Shown piece by piece: positions 16,773-25,417 of a stretch of 64,000 nt of DNA. The stretch lies in the NCBI RefSeq assembly GCF_007829875.1, contig NZ_VIWV01000001.1:4930501-4994500 (forward strand), written 5' to 3'. The DNA is from Streptomyces capillispiralis. GTDB taxonomy: Bacteria; Actinomycetota; Actinomycetes; Streptomycetales; Streptomycetaceae. Numbering within the stretch: position 1 is the first letter of the stretch; the number at the start of each line of letters is the position of its first letter. The notes beneath the pieces were generated by a model that saw only the letters and a program-made list of their open reading frames with translations, did not search any database and was not told the DNA's origin. The position numbers and the translations under genes were made by a program.

Positions 16773-17552
16773 ATGGCAGACCGCAAGCCCATCGAATCGT
16801 GGCTCACCGACATGGACGGGGTGCTGATCCACGAGGGCGTACCGATCCCCGGCGCCGACGCCTTCATCAAGAAGCTCCGCGAGTCGGGCCGGCCCTTCCT
16901 GGTGCTGACCAACAACTCGATCTACACCCCGCGTGACCTGCACGCCCGGCTGCGCCGCATGGGCCTGGAGGTGCCGATCGAGAACATCTGGACCTCCGCG
17001 CTGGCCACCGCCAAGTTCCTGGACGACCAGCGTCCGAACGGCTCGGCGTACGTCATCGGCGAGGCCGGCCTGACCACTGCCCTCCACGACATCGGCTACA
17101 TCCTCACCGACCACGAGCCCGACTACGTCGTGCTCGGCGAGACCCGGACGTACTCCTTCGAGGCCATGACGAAGGCGGTGCGGCTGATCAACGACGGCGC
17201 CCGCTTCATCTGCACCAACCCCGACGAGACCGGCCCCTCCGCCGAGGGACCGCTCCCGGCGACCGGCGCGGTGGCCGCGCTGATCACCAAGGCGACCGGC
17301 AGGCAGCCGTACTTCGCGGGCAAGCCGAACCCGCTGATGATGCGCACAGGGCTCAACACCCTCGGGGCCCACTCCGAGAGCAGCGCGATGATCGGCGACC
17401 GCATGGACACCGACGTGCTGGCCGGCATCGAGGCCGGGATGCAGACGTTCCTGGTGCTCACCGGCCTGACCAGGCCCGAGCAGGTGGAGAACTTCCCGTA
17501 CCGGCCGTCCAAGGTCGTCGACTCCATCGCGGACCTGGTCGACCTGGTCTGA
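16773..17552 (+). CDS. HAD-superfamily (IIA, NagD-like) phosphatase
   Basis: A 259-residue haloacid dehalogenase-type hydrolase. Motif I is LTDMDGVLIHEG with the nucleophile and acid Asp pair, motif II is VLTNNSIYT, the type IIA cap follows, the Lys is in FAGKPNPLMM, and motif IV is MIGDRMDTDVLAG. NagD-like enzymes dephosphorylate nucleotides or sugar phosphates. Downstream of the sortase substrate but separated by 100 bases with its own Shine-Dalgarno (GCAGGAG). Confidence 0.9.
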   Translation: MADRKPIESWLTDMDGVLIHEGVPIPGADAFIKKLRESGRPFLVLTNNSIYTPRDLHARLRRMGLEVPIENIWTSALATAKFLDDQRPNGSAYVIGEAGLTTALHDIGYILTDHEPDYVVLGETRTYSFEAMTKAVRLINDGARFICTNPDETGPSAEGPLPATGAVAALITKATGRQPYFAGKPNPLMMRTGLNTLGAHSESSAMIGDRMDTDVLAGIEAGMQTFLVLTGLTRPEQVENFPYRPSKVVDSIADLVDLV

Positions 17553-17565
17553 CGTCGTCCACCCC

Positions 17566-17660
17566 CACGGAACAGCAGCCGCCGCACGGAACAGCGGCAA
17601 CCGCCGCACGGAACAGCGGCAACCGCCGCACGGAACAGCAGCAGCAGCCGCCGCACGCAG
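17566..17660. repeat. 22-bp tandem repeat (CCGCCGCACGGAACAGCGGCAA)
   Basis: Full units at 17579 and 17601, with diverged or partial units on both sides. It starts just after the HAD gene stop and may be a relic of slippage around a hairpin. Confidence 0.8.
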
Positions 17661-18099
17661 CGGCGGCAGCTGCCGCGCGGAGTGCGTCGCACCCTCACGC
17701 TCCCCCTCGCCCGGCCCGGCCGACGGCCCGCTCCCCGGAGGCCGCCGACCGGGCCGGTCCTCGACCGCGCGGGCACGGGCCGCGGGAGTGACCCGGCGAG
17801 CCGCGCGGGAGGCCCTGATGGCCCTGGGCGCGTGGGCGCGTGCGGGAGCACCGGCCGGGACGGGCCCCGGCCGGGGTCGGTGGGACACGACTCCATGGGG
17901 AGGAACGGGCCGGGCGCAGGGATGATTGACGCTAAGTCCCCGCGTGCTCGCGGCCCGTGACCACCGCAGGTGACCCGGCCCGGCGGCCTGCGCGGCGGGC
18001 CCGCGCCCGCGCGGGGCACCGGGCTGTAACAGCTGGACGCAGAAGGCGGGTTCGGCCTCGTGGGCGTCCCGGGACGTATGTCAGGATTGGGGCTCGGAA

Positions 18100-18114
18100 C
18101 ACTTGGCACAAGTG
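18100..18114. promoter_or_regulatory. Inverted repeat CACTTG-GCA-CAAGTG
   Basis: Perfect 6-bp arms around GCA, 18 bases upstream of the GH6 start and directly after GGAAC. Could be an operator or a small hairpin in the leader. Confidence 0.4.
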
Positions 18115-18131
18115 CACCCAAGGGGGGTTGG

Positions 18132-19172
18132 ATGTACGGCAGCAGGGGGGTCGGGGCGTTCGCCGGGGGGCGGGCGTCCGCAGTGGTGCTGGGGGCGGCA
18201 CTGCTGATCACGGGGTGTTCCTCCTCCGGCGACGGCAAAGGGGAGGACCAGGGGGACACGGCCGGCGCGGTGATCACGCAACAGCCGAAGGAGACCGACC
18301 CGTTCTGGGTCAACCCCGACGGCATCGCCGCGCGGAAGGTCGCCGAACTGCGCGAGGACGGGGAGAAGGCGGAGGCCGAGCAGATCCGCAAGATCGCCGA
18401 GCAGCCCGTCGGTGAGTGGATCAGCCCGGAGAACCCGGAGGAGCAGGCGCGCGGCTTCACCGAGGCCGCCGACAAGGCGGGCCGCACCGCGCTGCTCGTC
18501 CTCTACAACGTTCCGCACCGCGACTGCGGCCAGTACTCGCAGGGCGGCGCCGCCGACGGCAACGCCTACCGGGCCTTCGTCGACGGGGTCGCCAAGGGCA
18601 TCGGGGACCGGCCGGCGACGGTGATCCTGGAGCCCGACGCGGTGCTGCACCTGGTCGACGGGTGCACTCCGGAGCAGTTCCACGAGGAGCGCTACGACCT
18701 CCTCAAGGGCGCCGTCGCCCAGCTGAAGGGCCTGAAGAACACCAAGGTCTACCTGGACGCGGGCAACGCCGGCTGGGGCAACCCCGACCAGATCTTCGAG
18801 CCGCTGAAGTGGGCGGGCATCGACCAGGCCGACGGGTTCGCGGTCAACGTCTCCAACTTCTACTCCACCGAGGACTCCATCGCCTACGGCAAGCGGCTCT
18901 CCGCCAAGGTCGGCGGCAAGCCCTTCGTCATCGACACCAGCCGCAACGGCAACGGGCCGTACACGGAGGGCGCCGCGGACGAGCGCTGGTGCAACCCGCC
19001 CGGCCGCGCCCTGGGCGAGACCCCGACGGTGAAGACCGCCGACCCGCTGGTCGACGCCTACCTGTGGGTCAAGCGCCCGGGCGAGTCGGACGGGGAGTGC
19101 AAGGGCGGCCCGAAGGCGGGCCAATGGTGGCCCGAGTACGCCCTGAAGCTGGCCCAGGGGTCAACTCCCTAG
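18132..19172 (+). CDS. cslZ: CslZ, GH6-family glucanase lipoprotein
   Basis: A 346-residue secreted hydrolase. A lipoprotein signal ends LLITGC. The glycoside hydrolase 6 signatures are present: YNVPHRDCGQYSQGG, with the Asp of the RDC motif as likely catalytic acid, and VILEPDAVLHL, plus the C-terminal substrate-tunnel region. It lacks a cellulose-binding module. It faces the glxA-cslA operon and corresponds to cslZ (SCO2838) of S. coelicolor, thought to trim the beta-glucan made at hyphal tips. The ATG follows AAGGGGGG. Confidence 0.88.
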   Translation: MYGSRGVGAFAGGRASAVVLGAALLITGCSSSGDGKGEDQGDTAGAVITQQPKETDPFWVNPDGIAARKVAELREDGEKAEAEQIRKIAEQPVGEWISPENPEEQARGFTEAADKAGRTALLVLYNVPHRDCGQYSQGGAADGNAYRAFVDGVAKGIGDRPATVILEPDAVLHLVDGCTPEQFHEERYDLLKGAVAQLKGLKNTKVYLDAGNAGWGNPDQIFEPLKWAGIDQADGFAVNVSNFYSTEDSIAYGKRLSAKVGGKPFVIDTSRNGNGPYTEGAADERWCNPPGRALGETPTVKTADPLVDAYLWVKRPGESDGECKGGPKAGQWWPEYALKLAQGSTP

Positions 19173-19235
19173 GGGCGCGGGGAACCTCGCGACACGCCAC
19201 AGCGCTCCCGCGCCGCACGACCACCCGCGGGAGCG

Positions 19236-21176
19236 CTACGGCACCCTCACCCACTGCGCCTTGCTGGGCACACCCTCCCCGTCGTTGACGAAGAGCATGT
19301 ACCAGCCGGACTGCACCAGGTTCTTGTTCTCCGGCACCGTCACCGTGATCTCGTCCCCGTCGGCCTTGAAGTCCAGCGCGATGGACCGCTGGTCCACGTC
19401 CGTGACGTGCGTGGACGCGCTCGGCCGGATCAGGCGCACGCTCTTGACGGACGCGGCGTCCTTCGAGGTGAACGTGCCGGACGCACCGCGCGCGATGGTC
19501 TTCGGCCCGCCCGACAGATCGGGCTGCTCGTTGTCGCCGTACAGGTAGGGCGGGGTGTAGATCTCGATGCGCTGCTCGAACTCGCCCGGCTTGGTGTTGG
19601 CCTTGTCGGCGTAGAGCGAGTCGGAGCCGAAGAACATCAGGCGCCCGTCGGGCAGCAGGATCGAACCCGAGTGGTAGTTGCGGCCCACCAGCGGGTCGGC
19701 GACCCGCTGGAACTCGTTCTTCTCCGTGTCGTAGATCCGCGCCTCGAGGATGTCGGAGTCGCTGCGGCCGCGGTAGTCCTCGGAGCCGCCGGACACCAGC
19801 ACGTCGTCGTTGGGCAGGATCGAGGCCTGCGGGTAGCGGGTGCCCTTGTCCAGCGAGGGACCGTCCACGAACTTCGGGTCGTCCGCCTTGAGGTCGACGA
19901 TCCGGGTCTTCTCACTGGACAGCTGGGACTCGCCGACCCCGCCGCCGCCGATCACCATGTACTTCTCGTCCTGCGCCGGCGGCAGCAGCACCGTGCCGGA
20001 CGTCTCCATCATGTTCGGGTCGCTCAGCCCGGGGACCTTGGTGAACTTGTTGGTCTCCACGTCCCAGACGCCCGGCTCGCGGCCCACGTCGTCCGGCCCG
20101 TAGCCCGCGTTAGAACCCGAGTAGAAGACCTTGCCGTTCTGCATCAGGAACAGCGCCGGGTACGTCGGGAACTGGCGGACCTTGTCGGTGTAGGTCCACT
20201 CCTTGGTCTCCGGGTCGTAGATCTCGTTCTTGCCCGGGACCAGCTGACCGATGTCGTCGAGGCCGGAGACGCTGAGGATCTTCCCGTCGCTCAGGGTGGT
20301 GAGCGTCGGATACCAGCGGGCCTCCTTCATCGGGTCGACCTTGATGTACTTCTCGGCGACCGGGTCGAACTCGTAGGCGTCCCGGATGCCCTGGAAGTCC
20401 TTCTTGTCCAGGGCGAGTTTCTCGGCGATGCCGTACGTGTTGCGCGCGTCGGCGCCGGTCAGGCCCCGCACCTTGTAGTTGTCCTGCGTGCCCGTCTCGT
20501 ACCTGGCGCCTTCCTTCTGCGCCTCGACGTAGATGCGGCCGACGCCCGGGGTGTTGCCCAGGAACTCGCCGGTCGCCGGGTCGAAGTTCTTCTTGGCGCG
20601 CGGGACGAGCACCGGGTCCTTCGAGACGAAGGTCTTGCCGTTCTCCTTGCCGGTGAACCTCGTTCCCGCGGGCAGGGTGATCGGCTTGTCCGGGTTCTCG
20701 TTGTGGACGATCATCAGGCCGCCGGCCTTCTTCACGTCACCCTTGAGCTTCTCGTACCGCTTGGTGCCGCCCGCGATCAGCAGATTGCCGTTGGCGAGCT
20801 GGGTGTGGCCGGTGCAGAACAGGTCGGTGGGCGTCGGCACCTTCTTGATGGTCCCCTTGACCGGGTCCCAGATCCGGGTGTCGTACCGCTTCGCGTCGAA
20901 GTTGTCCTGGTCGTTGCCCGACCCCGCGACGAGCAGCACCTTGCCGGTGCGCAGCAGCGCCGCGTGAATGGTGTTCTGCCGGTACTCCTCGGGGAACTCG
21001 ACGATCTCCCACTTGCCGTTGGCGGCTTTGTACTCGGGCTGGTTGATCTTGTACTGGTGGTATTTCTCGGTCCCGAAGCGGTACAGCCACGGCCCGTTCA
21101 TTCCGGCCAGCGCGAGCACCACCGCCGTGCCGATCGCGATCCGACGGGCGCGACGGCGGCCTGCACGGTCCTTCAT
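19236..21176 (-). CDS. glxA: GlxA, mono-copper radical oxidase
   Basis: A 646-residue galactose oxidase-like enzyme, the length of known GlxA. One N-terminal membrane helix (residues 13-31) anchors it outside the cell. Cys121 in LFCTGHT, and Trp288 and Tyr289 in EARWYPT, occupy the positions known for GlxA: the Cys-Tyr thioether cofactor with the Trp stacked over it. Further copper-site region GRNYHSGSILLPDGR is present. It oxidises an alcohol group to aldehyde with H2O2 release and acts with CslA in making the tip glucan. ATGA overlap with cslA. Confidence 0.95.
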   Translation of the reverse strand: MKDRAGRRRARRIAIGTAVVLALAGMNGPWLYRFGTEKYHQYKINQPEYKAANGKWEIVEFPEEYRQNTIHAALLRTGKVLLVAGSGNDQDNFDAKRYDTRIWDPVKGTIKKVPTPTDLFCTGHTQLANGNLLIAGGTKRYEKLKGDVKKAGGLMIVHNENPDKPITLPAGTRFTGKENGKTFVSKDPVLVPRAKKNFDPATGEFLGNTPGVGRIYVEAQKEGARYETGTQDNYKVRGLTGADARNTYGIAEKLALDKKDFQGIRDAYEFDPVAEKYIKVDPMKEARWYPTLTTLSDGKILSVSGLDDIGQLVPGKNEIYDPETKEWTYTDKVRQFPTYPALFLMQNGKVFYSGSNAGYGPDDVGREPGVWDVETNKFTKVPGLSDPNMMETSGTVLLPPAQDEKYMVIGGGGVGESQLSSEKTRIVDLKADDPKFVDGPSLDKGTRYPQASILPNDDVLVSGGSEDYRGRSDSDILEARIYDTEKNEFQRVADPLVGRNYHSGSILLPDGRLMFFGSDSLYADKANTKPGEFEQRIEIYTPPYLYGDNEQPDLSGGPKTIARGASGTFTSKDAASVKSVRLIRPSASTHVTDVDQRSIALDFKADGDEITVTVPENKNLVQSGWYMLFVNDGEGVPSKAQWVRVP

Positions 21177-23194
21177 TCCTTACGTCCCCCAAGTCCACCA
21201 AGGGCGATCTGCATGGTCTGGTCGTCCCCGGGGGCGCCGCCCCCGGGGTCACCCGCCGGCCCGCCGTGCGAGCCGGCCCAGCTGGGCCGGTCCTGCGGGG
21301 CGTGCGGGGCGTACTGCTGCTGCGGCATCTGCGGCAGCTCCCGCGTCCGGGCCTCGTCCGCGGCCTCCGGCTGCCGGCCTCCGGCGTGGGCGCCGGGCTT
21401 CCTGCGGTCCTGCCGCATGCCGTGCCGCCAGGCGAACATCGGCGCGGCGGTGATCAGCAGGGCGAACGTCGCCCAGATCACCATCGCCGGATGGGAGTTG
21501 CCGTAGACGAAGCCCGCGGCGATGGAGCCCGCGAAGATCAGGATGAAGTACCAGTGGTACCGGAACGTCCCGAACCAGGTGTCCGGGCTGGCCGAGTCGC
21601 CCTTGGGGGTGACCACGAACTTGCTCTTCTTGCGCAGCACCGAGTCGATCAGCGCCTTCGCGTACAGCGGCGCCGACAGCGCGGACATCACCATGCCGGC
21701 CACACCGCCGGAGCCCTCCGGCTCGTGCGGCGAGACGTTGTGCCGGCGGTTCCAGACGTACAGGCCGATCTGCAGGGCGGAGGCGTTGCCGTAGAGCATC
21801 AGCCACACCGCCGGGTCGATGTTCACACCCGAGGCGCCCAGGCCCAGGAACAGCGCACAACTCAGCGCCGCCAGGATCCAGTTCAGGGCCGACATCGGAT
21901 AGAAGATGATCATCATGGTGTAGTTGAAGAGCTTGCTCGGCGGCAGCGAGTACCAGCCCTTCCAGTACTGCTTGAGGATCGTCTCGTACGTACCGCGCGA
22001 CCAGCGCATCTGCTGGGTGAAGAAGTCCGTCCAGGCGTTCGGGCCCTCCCCGACCGCGAGCACGTCCGGGGTGTAGACCGAGCGCCACTTCCGGCCCGTC
22101 GCCGGGTTCTTGGCGCGGTGCATCTCGAAGCCGGTCGCCATGTCCTCGGTGATCGAGTCGTACAGACCGCCGATCTGCTTCAGCGCCTTGATGCGCACGG
22201 CGTTGGAGGTGCCCACGAACATCGGCGAGCCGTAGCGGTTGCCGGCCCGCTGGATCAGCGCGTGGAAGAGGAACTGCTGCGACTCGGCGGCCTTGGTGAC
22301 GAAGTTGTCGTAGTTGCCGTACACCTGGGGGCCGATGACGAAGCCGACGTCCGGGTCGCGGAAGAAGCCGAGCATCCGCTCCAGGTAGTTGGGCAGCGGC
22401 ACGTGGTCGGTGTCGACGGAGGCGAAGAAGTCGTAGTCGTCGCCGTGCGCGTCGAGCCAGGCGTTGTAGTTGCCGTGCTTGGTCTTGGCGCGGTGCGGGC
22501 CCTTCTTCTGGTTCCACTTCGCGACGCCCTTGCGGGAGAAGTGGCGCACACCCAGGCGCGCGCAGACCTCCTTCACCTCGGGGTCGTCGCCCTCGTCGAG
22601 CAGCCAGACGTGCATCAGACCCCGGTGGCGGATCTTGACCGCCGCCTCCAGGGTCTTCGTCACCATCTCCAGCGGCTCCTTGCCGGGCACGAAGGAGGTG
22701 AGGAAGGCGACCCGGGTGCCGGTCTCGGGCACCACCGGGACCGGGTCCCGGGCGACCAGCGTCGCGTGCGCGTTCGACAGCACGTTCATGCAGCGGAAGA
22801 ACTCGATCAGGCCGATCGAGACGAGCATGACGACGTCGAGGGCGGGCAGCCACGCGAACTCCACGTAGTCCCGCTCGGTCCAGTGCGAGGGCTGGAGCAG
22901 CCACACCAGCAGCACCAGCGACAGCACCGGCGCGGCGGCCAGCATCAGGGCGATGCGGATGCGGTGCGGCTCCTGCCCGATCAGCGAGCGGTACTGCACC
23001 TTGTACGGCTTGTTCGGATCGGGCTGGGTGAGGGGACCCGCCAGCCGGCTGTAGTGCTCGTAGTCGTATCTGGGCAGCGTCTTCTTGATCCGGCGGAACG
23101 CCCCCGTGTTCCCTGTCCGATGGGCCGGCACCCTGAGCTGGGTGGTCTGGGACGGGTCGAAGTCCTGCCCGGCGCCCGACGGCGTCGACGTCAT
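21173..23194 (-). CDS. cslA: CslA, cellulose synthase-like glycosyltransferase
   Basis: A 673-residue GT2 family membrane enzyme that polymerises a beta-glucan at growing hyphal tips in Streptomyces. Two helices follow a 100-residue N-terminus. The catalytic domain has VDTDHVPLP near residue 260, TEDMATG near 348 and the processive signature QQMRWSRG near 395, then several membrane helices. The C-terminus is hydrophilic and rich in Gln and Pro. It is first in a coupled operon with glxA. Confidence 0.95.
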   Translation of the reverse strand: MTSTPSGAGQDFDPSQTTQLRVPAHRTGNTGAFRRIKKTLPRYDYEHYSRLAGPLTQPDPNKPYKVQYRSLIGQEPHRIRIALMLAAAPVLSLVLLVWLLQPSHWTERDYVEFAWLPALDVVMLVSIGLIEFFRCMNVLSNAHATLVARDPVPVVPETGTRVAFLTSFVPGKEPLEMVTKTLEAAVKIRHRGLMHVWLLDEGDDPEVKEVCARLGVRHFSRKGVAKWNQKKGPHRAKTKHGNYNAWLDAHGDDYDFFASVDTDHVPLPNYLERMLGFFRDPDVGFVIGPQVYGNYDNFVTKAAESQQFLFHALIQRAGNRYGSPMFVGTSNAVRIKALKQIGGLYDSITEDMATGFEMHRAKNPATGRKWRSVYTPDVLAVGEGPNAWTDFFTQQMRWSRGTYETILKQYWKGWYSLPPSKLFNYTMMIIFYPMSALNWILAALSCALFLGLGASGVNIDPAVWLMLYGNASALQIGLYVWNRRHNVSPHEPEGSGGVAGMVMSALSAPLYAKALIDSVLRKKSKFVVTPKGDSASPDTWFGTFRYHWYFILIFAGSIAAGFVYGNSHPAMVIWATFALLITAAPMFAWRHGMRQDRRKPGAHAGGRQPEAADEARTRELPQMPQQQYAPHAPQDRPSWAGSHGGPAGDPGGGAPGDDQTMQIALGGLGGRKE

Positions 23195-23280
23195 GAGTCA
23201 TCCCCCCACACACGGCTCCGCCGCGTGTTTCGTCGCTTCCTTCCGCCCGCGCCGGTCCCCCTAGACCTTCACGGACGTGT

Positions 23281-23296
23281 CAGTGGTCGACCGCTG
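23281..23296. promoter_or_regulatory. Palindrome CAGTGGTCGACCGCTG in the cslA leader
   Basis: A 16-bp near-perfect palindrome, one mismatched pair, 87 bases upstream of the cslA start and just after the candidate promoter. Position fits an operator. No regulator recognised. Confidence 0.4.
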
Positions 23297-23314
23297 TCAC
23301 CACGTCACCCACAC

Positions 23315-23343
23315 CTTATAGACACGGCACAGCGCTCATTCCG
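23315..23343 (-). promoter_or_regulatory. Candidate cslA promoter
   Basis: On the minus strand CGGAAT and TATAAG are spaced by 17 bases. The same stretch reads GGAAT, 15 bases, TCTA, close to the GGAAC/TCT pattern of sigma-E promoters for envelope-stress genes. Suggestive only. Confidence 0.35.
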
Positions 23344-23613
23344 GTTGCATGATGCCCCCCTCGGCATCGCCTCGTGGACGGGATCCCTCGTCCCGTCCCG
23401 GCGGCAACCGGTTCCTAGCCCCCCAACGGCCGCGTGTCCGCGGCATCCTGAAGAACCCAGGTTCTCCCGTGTTCATCATGATCGCAAGGTGTGAAAACGG
23501 GGTGCGCACCGGTCATACGCGCCCATTGTGACGGCCGAGGGGGACCCGTGTGACCACAGTTCCATACGTGCGGGGAGGGGATTGCGCTCAACGGGCGCGA
23601 GGGGGTATCCGGC

Positions 23614-23654
23614 CAAAAACCGACGGGCCCCTCGTGTGACACGAGGAGCCCGTC
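23614..23654 (-). terminator. Intrinsic terminator of tRNA-Lys copy 1
   Basis: A hairpin of GACGGG and CCTCGTG arms with GC-rich pairing, followed on the minus strand by TTTTT (bases 23615-23619 on the plus strand). Starts eight bases after the tRNA. Confidence 0.8.
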
Positions 23655-23661
23655 CTGTCGG

Positions 23662-23735
23662 TGCGCCGCCAGGGACTCGAACCCCGGACCCGCTGATTAA
23701 GAGTCAGCTGCTCTAACCAACTGAGCTAGCGGCGC
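23662..23735 (-). tRNA. tRNA-Lys (CTT), copy 1
   Basis: A 74-nt cloverleaf: acceptor GCGCCGC/GCGGCGC, D-arm GCTCAGTTGGTTAGAGC, anticodon loop ACTCTTAAT with anticodon CTT, T-arm GGGGTTCGAGTCCC, discriminator A. CCA is not encoded. A -10-like TAGAGT lies upstream on the minus strand. Identical to the copies at 27510 and 37535. Confidence 0.97.
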
Positions 23736-23930
23736 GCGCTGACGGAGCAACTCTACAGGACCCCGGACGCTGCCCGTGACCACGCCGGTCCACCGCACCC
23801 GGGCGGCGCCGGCCGGGTCCGCCGCCTTTACATCATTCGGACCGTCAACATGCGCGCCGGAAACACAGTTGCGAAACTGACCGTCGTGCACGGACGTGGC
23901 GGAACGGACCGGAAGTGTGAGGGGAATCGC

Positions 23931-25283
23931 ATGGAGTCTCCGGTATTCGAGGAATTCGATCCGGCGGGCGACTGCGACTGCCCCGGTTGCGCGCACTGGC
24001 GGCGCGTGCTGCCGCACGCCCCGGCCGGCCGTTTCCCGGGCCATCCGGCGGCGCACCGGGCCGCCGTCGTCGTGGCCGCCGTGACGTCGGCCACCGCGAT
24101 CGGCGGCCCCGCGGCCCCGTCCCACGCGGTCGCCGCCACCGCGGTCCCGCACCCCCAGGACCCGGCCGCCCCGTACGTTCCCGCAGGTGAGGGGCCTACT
24201 ACGCCCCAGGGGGCGAAGGCCCCGCTGCACGGTCCCGGCGGTCAGGCGGCCCCGCCCGCGAGCTCCGCGCGGGCGCCCTCGACCAGCCGCGCGGAGATCA
24301 TGGAGCGGGCCCTGAGCTGGGTCACCCAGAGGGTCCCGTACCGGGTCACGTCGTACTGGGCCGACGGTTACCGGCAGGACTGTTCGGGCTATGTGTCGAT
24401 GGCCTGGAATCTCCCGGGCAACGAATGGACCGGCAGCCTCGCGCAATACGGGGAGAGAATCACCAAGGAAGAACTCCGGCCCGGTGACATGCTGCTCTTC
24501 CACAACGCGTCCGACCCGCACGCCGGGTCCCATGTCGTCCTTTTCGGCGGCTGGACGAACTCCGCGCGCTCCCACTACGTGGCCTATGAGCAGACGCGCC
24601 CGCACACCCGCCGGGCGACCACTCCGTACGCCTATTGGAGCAACTCCGCGCGCTATGTGCCGTACCGCTACAAGGGCGTGAGCGACGGTACGGCGGGGTC
24701 CGGGACGGACGCGGCCGGGGCACCCGCCGGACCGGCCCGTACGCCGTTCCCCGGAACGGCGTATTTCGGCCCCGGCGCGCACAACAGGTACGTCACCGAA
24801 CTCGGCCGCATGCTGGTCCGCCGCGGTGCGGGGCGTTTCTACTCCGCCCCGCCGGGTCCGCGCTGGACGGAGGCGGACCGCAGGGCGACCCGGGCGTTCC
24901 AGGAGGCGCAGGGATGGCGGGGGGCGGCCGCGGACGGGCTGCCCGGGCCACTGACCTGGGAGCTGCTGGTGATGGGGGAGGGCCGCGACATTCCCGGAGC
25001 TTCCGCTTCCGGCCCGCCCGGCCGGGCCTCCTCCCCGCACGGGGTGCCGGGATATCCCGGGCGGGCGTCCTTCCGCCCGGGCGCCTCCAACGAGCACGTC
25101 ACCCGGCTGGGGAGGCAGTTGGTGGAGAAGGGGTTCGGCCGCTCCTACACGTCGGGGCCGGGGCCGCGCTGGGGCGAGGCGGACCGCCGCAACGTGGAGG
25201 CCTTCCAGCGCGCCCAGGGCTGGCGCGGCGGTGCGGCGGACGGCTACCCGGGCCCCGAGACCTGGCGCCGCCTCTTCTCCTGA
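23931..25283 (+). CDS. NlpC/P60-like protein with two peptidoglycan-binding modules
   Basis: A 450-residue exported protein. The first 30 residues are polar and include DCDCPGCAHWRR; a hydrophobic segment at about 45-70 acts as signal or anchor. The peptidase domain has the catalytic Cys in YRQDCSGYVSMAWN and the His in AGSHVVLFGG. Two repeats of a helical peptidoglycan-binding module follow (RRATRAFQEAQGWRGAAADG and RRNVEAFQRAQGWRGGAADG). It probably hydrolyses or amidates cell-wall peptide. The ATG at 23931 follows GAGGGG. Confidence 0.85.
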   Translation: MESPVFEEFDPAGDCDCPGCAHWRRVLPHAPAGRFPGHPAAHRAAVVVAAVTSATAIGGPAAPSHAVAATAVPHPQDPAAPYVPAGEGPTTPQGAKAPLHGPGGQAAPPASSARAPSTSRAEIMERALSWVTQRVPYRVTSYWADGYRQDCSGYVSMAWNLPGNEWTGSLAQYGERITKEELRPGDMLLFHNASDPHAGSHVVLFGGWTNSARSHYVAYEQTRPHTRRATTPYAYWSNSARYVPYRYKGVSDGTAGSGTDAAGAPAGPARTPFPGTAYFGPGAHNRYVTELGRMLVRRGAGRFYSAPPGPRWTEADRRATRAFQEAQGWRGAAADGLPGPLTWELLVMGEGRDIPGASASGPPGRASSPHGVPGYPGRASFRPGASNEHVTRLGRQLVEKGFGRSYTSGPGPRWGEADRRNVEAFQRAQGWRGGAADGYPGPETWRRLFS

Positions 25284-25417
25284 CCCGCCCCGGGCCGGGC
25301 ACGGACCCGTCGGTCCCGCCCGGCCCACCGGATCCGCACGACCCACCCGGGCGCGAGGCATCCGCCGACGCCCGTCCCCCCGATGTGACGCATCTGGCGC
25401 GGAGGCTGGAGGCACGC

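Larger units (their letters stand above)
17553..18131. other. 580-bp intergenic region with repeats
   Basis: Contains a 22-bp tandem repeat near 17566-17660, then about 400 bases of GC-rich sequence with no convincing gene on either strand, and a small inverted repeat just before the GH6 gene. The open frames here have atypical codon use and no ribosome-binding sites. Confidence 0.6.
23195..23613. other. Intergenic region upstream of cslA
   Basis: Holds a candidate cslA promoter and a palindrome downstream of it (separate entries). From 23350 to 23610 I see no gene, and the short frames there lack ribosome-binding sites. Confidence 0.5.
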
